DNA of 5,483 nucleotides from an uncultured Clostridia bacterium. GTDB lineage: Bacteria; Bacillota; Clostridia; RUG12999. The translations under genes were made by a program, and so were the position numbers. The notes under the pieces are model-generated. The model saw nothing but the letters and a program-made list of their open reading frames with translations. It was not told where the DNA came from and made no database searches. Shown piece by piece: positions 1-4,013 of this stretch (within the stretch, counting starts at the first letter, position 1; the number at the start of each line of letters is the position of its first letter). Location of the stretch: contig CALLNG010000334.1 in assembly GCA_938005345.1 (NCBI GenBank), positions 1-5,483 of the forward strand, given 5' to 3'.

Positions 1-55
1 TGGTTCTTGCCTGATCAGCAATCGCGCGGGTAATAGATTGACGAATCCACCAGGT
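1..55 (-). pseudogene. rpoD: Internal fragment of primary sigma factor (RpoD/SigA), region 2.4, cut off at its 5' side
   Basis: Read on the minus strand from 55 to 1, the frame gives TWWIRQSITRAIADQART. This is the signature of region 2.4 (the -10 recognition helix) running into region 3.0 of housekeeping sigma-70 factors. It includes the paired Trp, Gln and Thr that in E. coli (W433, W434, Q437, T440) contact the -10 element. The frame is still open at the window edge, so regions 3 and 4 should follow outside. The residues that normally precede it (FSTYA) are missing. Instead the frame reads Leu-Thr-Leu and then meets TAA at 65-67. No ATG, GTG or TTG and no Shine-Dalgarno sequence lies between that stop and the match, so this half cannot be translated by a normal start. 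I read it as the 3' half of a host sigma gene split by the phage. Identification is very secure for the motif; the split-gene reading is inference. A gene fragment captured by the phage or an assembly join are the alternatives. Confidence 0.85.
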
Positions 56-78
56 TAAGGTCAGTTACTGTATAACAA
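47..78. other. Candidate prophage attachment junction (attL or attR)
   Basis: Sigma-factor coding similarity ends at 53-55 and phage-side, non-coding sequence begins at once, so the crossover should lie roughly within 47-61. On the phage side is an imperfect palindrome, GTTACTGTATAAC at 64-76, with four-base arms. Half-site inverted repeats beside a short core are usual for large serine recombinases, which often use conserved protein genes as targets. No integrase gene is visible in this window, so the recombinase type is inferred and the exact core cannot be set from one end. Confidence 0.5.
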
Positions 79-109
79 AATATGATAGAAATAAAGGAGA
101 GGTAATTAT

Positions 110-138
110 ATTATACAAGAAGAAAGAGGACGTTTCAA
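110..138 (-). promoter_or_regulatory. Near-consensus sigma-70 promoter pointing out of the prophage end
   Basis: On the minus strand TTGAAA (133-138) is followed after exactly 17 nt by TATAAT (110-115), matching 11 of 12 consensus positions. The expected start of transcription is about position 103. The -35 box lies in the loop and inner stem of the hairpin at 123-149. The transcript would cross the attachment junction into the sigma-factor fragment. It carries no evident ribosome site or start codon for it. In an excised circle it would instead read across attP into the other phage end, where an integrase is common. Function is not shown; the local AT richness makes a chance TATAAT possible, but the spacing and -35 fit argue for a real site. 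Confidence 0.55.
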
Positions 139-149
139 GCGCCCTCTTT
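123..149. terminator. Intrinsic terminator hairpin at the end of the accessory operon
   Basis: Arms AAAGAGGACG (123-132) and CGCCCTCTTT (140-149) enclose the 7-nt loop 133-139. On the minus strand the stem is 10 bp with one G-U pair, followed by the pyrimidine run CTTCTT. On the plus strand the same stem has one A-C mismatch but a better tail, TTTTATTTTT at 147-156. It may act in both directions. It contains the last codons and the stop codon of the 105-residue gene, so the operon terminates with no spacer. Confidence 0.7.
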
Positions 150-452
150 TATTTTTCGCAAAACTGACCGATATTCTCGCGGATACATTGCTTCGATGGC
201 TTTCATGTGTTCGTCAAGCACGCGTAATAAGTGCTCAAAGTCTGCGTTTCGGGCGATTTCTTTAAATTCAGAATCCGGCTCGGAACTGTAAGAGTAGTAT
301 GATGTGTTGGAAGATAGTTGGTTCGGTTGTTGATTGCTCATTAAATTATTGCGTACATTGTATAAAATCGAAAGCCGTTCGCAAGTGGCGTAGGTTGTTT
401 TTCCTGCCTCTAATGCCGCAATTTCGGCATTAATTTCGTCCATATTAATCAT
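135..452 (-). CDS. Conserved phage protein of 105 residues, unknown function
   Basis: The start is ATG at 452 with AAAGGGG (460-466) 7 nt upstream, a weaker ribosome site than those of its neighbours. An internal Met at residue 4 is a possible but less well-spaced start. The N-terminal third (residues 4-38) is helical, with the pattern AEIAALEAGKTTYATCERLSI followed by a Tyr and an Arg-Asn pair. I recall this pattern from small proteins in gut Clostridia phages. The middle (40-62) is rich in Ser, Asn, Gln and Tyr and is probably disordered. The C-terminal part (63-105) is again helical and charged. No signal peptide or membrane segment is seen. It is the last gene of the cassette, 17 nt after the YSRG-rich gene, and has the same helix-linker-helix layout as that protein, so the two could be partners. 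I cannot assign a biochemical role. Confidence 0.85.
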   Translation of the reverse strand: MINMDEINAEIAALEAGKTTYATCERLSILYNVRNNLMSNQQPNQLSSNTSYYSYSSEPDSEFKEIARNADFEHLLRVLDEHMKAIEAMYPREYRSVLRKIKEGA

Positions 453-469
453 TGCGGCACCCCTTTCTT

Positions 470-868
470 TTATCGGTCTAATTCTGCTAATGCTCTACCT
501 AACGCCGCCTGATCTGTGCTAGACAGATTGCTGTCGTGCATCATGTCTTTAATAGTCTCTTTTACCTGCATTTTTGCATCGTTGTAAGAGTAATGGCCTC
601 TCACATAGTGCTGACCTCTACGGGCATTGCTATAGTCGCCGTAATCCATGTCAGGATAACGCCCGCGACTGTATCTTCCTGACGTGTCCCAGTCGCCGCC
701 ACGGCTGTATTCGCTACCACCTTCCAGATACATAATCTTGTCGATATTTTTAATTGTGTCTGTCAGTTTGTGGACTGCCTCCAAATCCCCGGCACTCATA
801 TCGCCTTTGTTTGAAATCTCGTCCAGCTCTCTGCACATCATCTTTTTTAATTTGTGTAATGATTCCAT
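470..868 (-). CDS. YSRG-rich conserved phage protein of 132 residues, unknown function
   Basis: The start is ATG at 868, with AAGGAGG at 876-882 and 7 nt spacing. That ribosome site overlaps the stop codon of the preceding gene, which suggests translational coupling. The protein has three parts. Residues 1-49 are amphipathic helix (MESLHKLKKMMCRELDEIS, then a Lys- and Asp-rich stretch to KIMYLEG). Residues 50-95 are a low-complexity Tyr/Ser/Arg/Gly/Asp linker with YSRG at 54-57 and again at 66-69, plus further Arg-Gly pairs. Residues 96-132 are a helix ending ALGRALAELDR. I recall this layout from a family widespread in phages of gut Firmicutes with no known role. The Arg- and Tyr-rich centre resembles RNA-binding or phase-separating linkers, but that is only a composition argument. 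There is no signal peptide or transmembrane segment. Confidence 0.88.
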   Translation of the reverse strand: MESLHKLKKMMCRELDEISNKGDMSAGDLEAVHKLTDTIKNIDKIMYLEGGSEYSRGGDWDTSGRYSRGRYPDMDYGDYSNARRGQHYVRGHYSYNDAKMQVKETIKDMMHDSNLSSTDQAALGRALAELDR

Positions 869-881
869 TTTTCGCCCTCCT

Positions 882-1304
882 TTACGCTACTCTCTCGGCG
901 ATTAAATTGCTATTGGCTATACTAATTGCCTGCGTAGATGTATTTTCGACTGCGATTGTTATGCAACATCCGCGCGGCACGTCAATAAATGCCGCCGTAA
1001 ATACATTAAAATATTCGCCTACGGCCGCAGGTGTTACGATTGCTGTCGCACTATTTAATGGTTCTCCGGCGATTGCCAAGGCAATAGAAATAGGTGTCAC
1101 AGTTCCACCGGCGGGTATGGCGATATTAGCCCCAAAGCTGACCTTATAGCGCGCCCTGCACTGGTTTGTAAGGCCTCTAAGGGTCACAATTCCTGCTCCC
1201 TCCCGGTGTGTAATACAGCTACCGCACTTTACGGCTGTCTCTGTGAGCGGTAAATTCTGCCCCGCTGCTACGGTTACGATATTGCTATTAGTAAATTCTG
1301 CCAC
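882..1304 (-). CDS. Beta-rich, jelly-roll-like phage protein of 140 residues
   Basis: The start is GTG at 1304, with AAGGAG at 1312-1317 seven nt upstream; no better start lies near. The sequence is almost all short beta-strand patterns broken by Gly and Pro, as in VSFGANIAIPAGGTV (residues 55-69), ISIALAIAGEPL (72-83) and CCITIAVENTSTQAISI (113-129). The region around the GG turn and the repeated I-S-I-A alternation suggest a jelly-roll such as those in TNF-like or BclA-like C-terminal domains. The fold is inference. Cys27, Cys30, His33 and Cys49 are close in sequence, with a Cys113-Cys114 pair further on; metal binding or disulfides are possible. It lacks a signal peptide. Similar proteins are, from memory, common in gut Clostridia phages and genomes. 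A capsid decoration, fibre or surface display role is plausible but unproven. Confidence 0.87.
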   Translation of the reverse strand: MAEFTNSNIVTVAAGQNLPLTETAVKCGSCITHREGAGIVTLRGLTNQCRARYKVSFGANIAIPAGGTVTPISIALAIAGEPLNSATAIVTPAAVGEYFNVFTAAFIDVPRGCCITIAVENTSTQAISIANSNLIAERVA

Positions 1305-1330
1305 GTTATCACTCCTTTTTTAATAATAAA

Positions 1331-1352
1331 CGGCGGAACGATTGCCCCGCCG
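1331..1352 (-). terminator. GC-rich hairpin between the membrane-protein gene and the beta-rich-protein gene, likely terminator or attenuator
   Basis: Arms CGGCGG (1331-1336) and CCGCCG (1347-1352) are perfect and enclose a 10-nt loop. On the minus strand the stem is followed by TTTATTATT, a moderately U-rich tail. It lies in the 113-nt gap 1305-1417. It would reduce, rather than necessarily stop, transcription of the three downstream genes, since the next ribosome site follows closely. Strand choice rests on the tail, which is absent on the plus side. Confidence 0.5.
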
Positions 1353-1417
1353 CTATAAGCATCATCGGCACAAGCCGAACAATCCCGTCAACGCAGGAAG
1401 CTGCTAATTATAAAATT

Positions 1418-2254
1418 TTAGCATCCGCAACCGGTATTGCATCCGCAGTTACCGTACTGATATGGTGCGGAAACCGGAAAAGCTGGCACTGGTCTAGGGT
1501 TGTAATAAGTAAACTGGCCCTGCATGTATGCCTTTAAGGTTTCGTTCTGTGACGCCTGAGAAGCCGCTAACTGTGCCGCAAATAACTGCTGATTCTGCTC
1601 GGCAATCTTAGCGTCCTTAGCTTCGATTCTCTGCGCTGTGAGGGCATCGAGGATGGCTCTAGCGTTGTTATTCTGGTTGTCAATGATGTCTCTTGTATTG
1701 TTTGCGTTGTTAAAGTTTGTCTGACAGAAGCCGTTTGTAACTTCCTGCTGGATTGCATTGGTATTCATCGCCATGTTGTAGTTAACACCTGCAATAGCCT
1801 GTTTGTTATCACAACAACACTGTGCTAACTGTGCCTGTAAAGCATTAAAGCTCTGCATATCTGCGATCTGTCCCTGCTGGATTGCATTTCGTGTATCGTA
1901 GCCGTTCTGCTGGATTGTGCTATTTGTTCCTGCAAATCCGTTGAGCAGAGAGGTGTTCATTGCATAAAATCCGTCACAAATACCGGTGTTGATAGCATCA
2001 CCCTTGCGCTCAAGGGAGGAAATGCCGCTATCAATCTGGCGCTGTAAGGTTGCAAAGTCAGAAGCTAATACATAGTTATCTGCCGCGCCTCCGCCACCGT
2101 TATTCCATCCATTTCCGTTTCCCCATCCACAGAAGATGAAAAGGAAAAGAATGATAATCCACCAAGCACCGTTACCCTCGCCAAATGCGCCGTTATTGTT
2201 GCCTGTGACTGCCGCCAAATCTGCCGGACTCATTCCGTCTGTTGTTAATCCCAT
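1418..2254 (-). CDS. Membrane-anchored Asn/Gln- and Cys-rich phage protein, 278 residues, unknown function
   Basis: The start is ATG at 2254 with AAGGAG (2262-2267) 7 nt upstream. Residues 1-30 are a short hydrophilic leader (MGLTTDGMSPADLAAVTG and a Gly/Asn stretch). Residues 31-44 are strongly hydrophobic, beginning WWIIILFLFIFCGW, followed by a Gly/Asn/Trp patch to about 56. There is no cleavage motif, so it looks like a single N-terminal anchor. Residues 60-240 form a long helical, Gln/Asn/Ala-rich region with regular I-x-x-x-I spacing, suggestive of coiled coil, interrupted by a CCC triplet at 146-148. The tail is Pro/Tyr-rich and ends with four Cys in a C-G-C-x3-C-G-C pattern (270-278). 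Such proteins recur in gut Clostridia phages in my memory without known function. An envelope-spanning filament, a virion component or a membrane-modifying factor are all possible. Its place beside the papain-like peptidase suggests joint late expression. Confidence 0.88.
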   Translation of the reverse strand: MGLTTDGMSPADLAAVTGNNNGAFGEGNGAWWIIILFLFIFCGWGNGNGWNNGGGGAADNYVLASDFATLQRQIDSGISSLERKGDAINTGICDGFYAMNTSLLNGFAGTNSTIQQNGYDTRNAIQQGQIADMQSFNALQAQLAQCCCDNKQAIAGVNYNMAMNTNAIQQEVTNGFCQTNFNNANNTRDIIDNQNNNARAILDALTAQRIEAKDAKIAEQNQQLFAAQLAASQASQNETLKAYMQGQFTYYNPRPVPAFPVSAPYQYGNCGCNTGCGC

Positions 2255-2276
2255 GAAATCACTCCTTTTTATTTAT

Positions 2277-2456
2277 TTATTTAAAACCCTTTAAAAGGTT
2301 TTGAAACTGTGTTGCCATGCCCTGCAACTGGTTGTACTGTTGCTGGCTCATTTGCCCGCTATTTAGCAGGTTTTGTACTTCCTGTTTCGGGTCCCCTTGG
2401 AACTGCTGCCTGAACTGTTGAAACTGCTGTATCATCTGCATTGGATTGAGATTCAT
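2277..2456 (-). CDS. Small Gln-rich phage protein of 59 residues, overprinted on the end of the preceding gene
   Basis: The frame opens with ATG at 2456 and closes with TAA at 2277-2279. A full ribosome site, AAGGAGG at 2464-2470, sits 7 nt before the start. It begins MNLNPMQMIQQFQQFRQQFQ, continues GDPKQEVQNLLNSGQMSQQQ and ends ATQFQNLLKGFK. It is highly amphipathic: an N-terminal helix, a GDP turn at 21-23, and two further helices. I recall this NPMQMIQ / LLNSGQMSQ pattern from a very common family of small phage proteins in Firmicutes. The first 98 nt overlap the last 98 nt of the YPQ-repeat gene in another frame. The strong ribosome site and family-like sequence make it a real gene. Its function is unknown; a helical assembly partner or scaffold-like role is conceivable. 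Confidence 0.88.
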   Translation of the reverse strand: MNLNPMQMIQQFQQFRQQFQGDPKQEVQNLLNSGQMSQQQYNQLQGMATQFQNLLKGFK

Positions 2457-2865
2457 TCAATACCCTCCTTCTTAACGTCTCCATTTGCCTTTCTAAGGCA
2501 TTTAAGCGTTCCTCGTAGTTGATTGGCTGGCTAGATTGTGAAAGCTCCGCTGTGGGCGAATCTGTGCCTTTGCGCTTGTATTCAAACACCTCTAAAAACG
2601 GTCTGCCTGTTTGGTCTGCTCTTTTTTCGTAAAAAACTGGCGCCTGACTGTCCCACAGGCGGACAAAAGAGTTTGGTGCTACTAAATACGCCTCCGCCGC
2701 GCCCTGTCCTTGTACCCAAATCCGTTCATCGGGGTTGGTCTGCTGTTGCATTTGTTGAGGCGGCGCCTGCTGTTGTTTTAATCGGTTGAGCTGGTCGAGA
2801 TAATCCGGTTGTGGATATTGCGGGTACTGTGGATATTGTTGTGGATATTGTGGATAACCGAACAT
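2359..2865 (-). CDS. YPQ-repeat phage protein with a conserved WVQG...FEY domain, 168 residues
   Basis: The start is ATG at 2865, directly after the stop of the peptidase gene (TAA then ATG). Its AAGGAGG (2873-2879) lies inside that gene's last codons, so the two are probably translationally coupled. Residues 4-19 are YPQ repeats. Residues 20-47 are Gln/Pro-rich and disordered. Residues 49-97 form the conserved core, from IWVQG through YLVAPNSFVRLWDS and APVFYEK to VFEYKRK, probably a small beta fold. Residues 116-137 are a heptad-patterned coiled coil (ERLNALERQMETLRRRV). The last 32 or so residues are Ser/Thr/Ala/Pro-rich and are encoded by DNA that also encodes the 59-residue protein. The core domain is familiar to me from many gut Clostridia phages, next to the 59-residue and Cys-rich proteins, with no known activity. 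The layout suggests a structural or display protein. Confidence 0.87.
   Translation of the reverse strand: MFGYPQYPQQYPQYPQYPQPDYLDQLNRLKQQQAPPQQMQQQTNPDERIWVQGQGAAEAYLVAPNSFVRLWDSQAPVFYEKRADQTGRPFLEVFEYKRKGTDSPTAELSQSSQPINYEERLNALERQMETLRRRVLNESQSNADDTAVSTVQAAVPRGPETGSTKPAK
2809..2856 (-). repeat. Tandem YPQ-coding repeat
   Basis: Five copies of a 9-nt unit, TATCCACAA or close variants, are arranged in tandem with one extra CAA after the second copy. They encode residues 4-19 of the YPQ-repeat protein. Near-identical units of this length favour slippage, so copy number may vary between relatives. Confidence 0.85.
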
Positions 2866-3243
2866 TTATTTTCCTCCTTCCCTCCAGTAATATATTGGTG
2901 TCATTGCTCCACTGTCCCACGTGTCGTAGTAATTACCGTTAATTACTGCTATAACGTGCCCTGACAGTGCTAAAATATAAGCCCCTTCTGGGTGATTGTT
3001 TGCAAATTCCGATACAGTGCAAGTCATGTACTCATCGGGGATTATGTAGCGATTAAACCCCTTATCTTTGAGGTATGCACCCCACACCGCATTAGCTGAG
3101 GGCATATCTGACAACATTAAGCCGTACAGGGCAAGTTGTATATATGTTTCTTCCCACGTTTGCTTTGTAGCTTTTGAGATAGCGCGCACGGTGCAATCTC
3201 CCACTTTTGCCGCCGCTGGGTTAGGATTCCAATATTGATACAT
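2866..3243 (-). CDS. Papain-like cysteine peptidase family phage protein, 125 residues
   Basis: The start is ATG at 3243, with AAGGAGG (3252-3258) 8 nt upstream. The layout fits a compact papain-like fold. A Cys in the motif GDCTVRAISKA (Cys17) begins a helix, a His follows a beta strand in ILALSGHVIAV (His96), and an Asp stands in YYDTWDS (Asp107 or Asp110). These would form the Cys-His-Asp triad. The opening MYQYWNPNPAAAKVGDC and the ending PIYYWREGG match my memory of a family frequent in gut Clostridia phages. No signal peptide, membrane segment or cell-wall-binding repeat is present, and it is short for an endolysin. Possible roles are prohead or virion protein processing, cleavage of a host protein, or peptidoglycan crosslink cleavage. 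It is the first gene after a strong terminator and heads the accessory cassette. The fold assignment is moderately sure; the substrate is unknown. Confidence 0.8.
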   Translation of the reverse strand: MYQYWNPNPAAAKVGDCTVRAISKATKQTWEETYIQLALYGLMLSDMPSANAVWGAYLKDKGFNRYIIPDEYMTCTVSEFANNHPEGAYILALSGHVIAVINGNYYDTWDSGAMTPIYYWREGGK

Positions 3244-3266
3244 TTTTTTGCCCTCCTTATAGTTTT

Positions 3267-3275
3267 ATTATCGCA
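3267..3275 (-). promoter_or_regulatory. Possible extended -10 promoter ahead of the accessory cassette
   Basis: TGCGATAAT on the minus strand has the TGn plus a 5-of-6 -10 box. The only -35 candidate, GTGACA, is inside the terminator stem at a short 15-nt spacing. Transcription would start about position 3260, almost at the ribosome site (3252-3258), leaving nearly no leader. A promoter is needed here if the terminator is efficient, but this one is weakly supported. Confidence 0.2.
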
Positions 3276-3315
3276 AAAAAATAAGCGTGTCACCACGAAG
3301 GTAACGCGCTTATTT
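3275..3315 (-). terminator. Strong intrinsic terminator after the holin/HTH genes
   Basis: Outer arms AAATAAGCG (3279-3287) and CGCTTATTT (3307-3315) pair over 9 bp. The inner part continues with GT/AC and ACC/GGT separated by single mismatches, around the loop 3296-3300. On the minus strand the stem runs into seven consecutive T (3281-3275). It lies 30 nt after the stop of the HTH gene and just before the accessory cassette, so it marks the end of a transcription unit. On the plus strand the tail is poor (TTTCTC), so the minus direction is favoured. Confidence 0.85.
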
Positions 3316-3345
3316 CTCGCATGATTTTTAGTTATCTTTAGTTTC

Positions 3346-3597
3346 TTAAAGGCTATTTATGTACGGAATTGTGCCAGGAACTAACAAAATCTTTTCTACG
3401 GCACAACTCCACAGCCCCTGTAATCCTCTCGTGCTTATATCCATTTTCTCGGCGGCTTGCTCCTGCGTTAATCCGTCAAAAAGCAAGTACTGTACAGTTT
3501 CGCGCTCCCGCAAGGTTAAGCGGGCACACGACAAGGCATAATCAATAAATTGTTTATCGCCTAATTTCCAGAGTTTTTTTATCAAACTTCTGTTCAC
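3346..3597 (-). CDS. Small sigma-70 region 4-like helix-turn-helix protein, 83 residues
   Basis: The start is GTG at 3597 preceded by GAGGTGA, the best ribosome site available; no ATG is in frame nearby. Residues 1-24 are helical and basic. Residues 27-70 match the region-4 / LuxR-type HTH plan: LTLRERETVQYLLFDGLTQE, then EQAAEKMDISTRGLQ with the recognition helix at about 55-68. The remaining 12 residues are hydrophobic. It lacks region 2, so it is not a complete sigma factor. It may bind promoter DNA or the RNA polymerase beta flap, as phage late regulators and co-opted region-4 proteins do. I recall close relatives in many Clostridia prophages. It lies 33 nt after the holin and before a strong terminator, so it is probably co-transcribed with lysis genes. 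Role as a regulator is inference from the fold. Confidence 0.83.
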   Translation of the reverse strand: MNRSLIKKLWKLGDKQFIDYALSCARLTLRERETVQYLLFDGLTQEQAAEKMDISTRGLQGLWSCAVEKILLVPGTIPYINSL

Positions 3598-3630
3598 TGC
3601 ATCACCTCAACACGCAAAAATTACGTAAAT

Positions 3631-3972
3631 TTATTTCATTTTGTCCAGTCCTAAAATTGCTCTAACCTTGTCTGGGAGCAAATCAGGGTTAATTTTGCCG
3701 ATATTCTCCACGATAGAACCAAGTTCCATCAAAATAATGTATACGCACACGCCTGCGGCAATAGGCACCTGAAAGCCCAAGTCCACATATTTCTGAGCGT
3801 AGTCGATAAGATATGCAAGCACCACAAGCATAATGGAGCCAAATTTATGATACAATCCTTTCCTCATTTCTGAGGATTTCCACTTGTGGTTGGCACAGGC
3901 AGCTACTCCGCCACTAGCCAAATCAAAAACTACAAAAATACAAGTTATTAAGGGTAACATGATATCTACCAT
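3631..3972 (-). CDS. Phage holin (toxin secretion/phage lysis holin family)
   Basis: The protein carries the marks of the holin 4 superfamily (PF05105-type). It has an N-terminal hydrophobic segment with the FDLASGGVAA motif (FD..SG..AA), a basic loop with KWKSSEMRKGL, then two hydrophobic segments around IMLVVLAYLIDYA and VPIAAGVCVYIILMELGS. It closes with the conserved SIVENIGKINPDLLPDKVRAIL tail. Length near 113 residues is normal for the family. Such proteins form holes in the host membrane at the end of infection and release or activate the endolysin. An ATG at 3978 lies only 1 nt from AAGGAGG, too close for initiation, so I choose the in-frame ATG at 3972, which is 7 nt away. It follows the tail esterase across a 64- to 70-nt gap with inverted repeats. 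No endolysin follows directly, which is unusual for this module. Confidence 0.92.
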   Translation of the reverse strand: MVDIMLPLITCIFVVFDLASGGVAACANHKWKSSEMRKGLYHKFGSIMLVVLAYLIDYAQKYVDLGFQVPIAAGVCVYIILMELGSIVENIGKINPDLLPDKVRAILGLDKMK

Positions 3973-3979
3973 CTCCATT

Positions 3980-3986
3980 CCTCCTT
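3980..3986 (-). promoter_or_regulatory. Ribosome binding site that decides the holin start
   Basis: AAGGAGG is followed by A and then ATG-GAG-ATG. The first ATG (3978) has 1-nt spacing, the second (3972) has 7 nt, the spacing used by the other genes here. The second is therefore the likely start. The pair of starts separated by one acidic codon recalls dual-start holins, where two products differ at the N terminus and tune lysis time, but the first start seems too close to be used. Confidence 0.7.
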
Positions 3987-4013
3987 AAAAATTATTTTTC
4001 TTTTGTTTTTATA

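Noticed and set aside
91..111. AAAGGAGAGG on the plus strand at 94-103, like a ribosome site
   Set aside because: No ATG, GTG or TTG at a useful distance opens a frame that lasts. It lies in the presumed non-coding phage end.
684..1149. Two plus-strand reading frames at 684-905 and 754-1149
   Set aside because: They lie opposite two well-supported minus-strand genes with proper ribosome sites. They have none of their own and no recognisable protein features.
1330..1368. Possible 18-codon minus-strand frame starting ATGATG in the gap before the beta-rich gene
   Set aside because: There is no ribosome site, it spans the hairpin and it ends in the next gene's ribosome site. It looks like chance.
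1567..1758. Minus-strand 63-codon frame within the membrane-protein gene
   Set aside because: It is an alternative frame of Asn/Gln codons, giving a Ser/Thr/Arg-rich string, with no ribosome site.
2283..2302. Near-palindrome AAAACCCTTTAAAAGGTTTT as a terminator
   Set aside because: It lies within the 59-residue gene and is followed on the minus strand by AAATAAATAAAT, not a T-run. The stem is only 6 bp with a large loop.
2809..2856. Short tandem repeat as a CRISPR array or diversity-generating template
   Set aside because: Units are 9 nt without spacers, and no reverse transcriptase or cas gene is present in the window.
2726..2920. Minus-strand 64-codon frame over the peptidase end and YPQ repeat
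   Set aside because: Its repetitive ST-rich product is the YPQ repeat read out of frame. Both overlapping genes have better starts.
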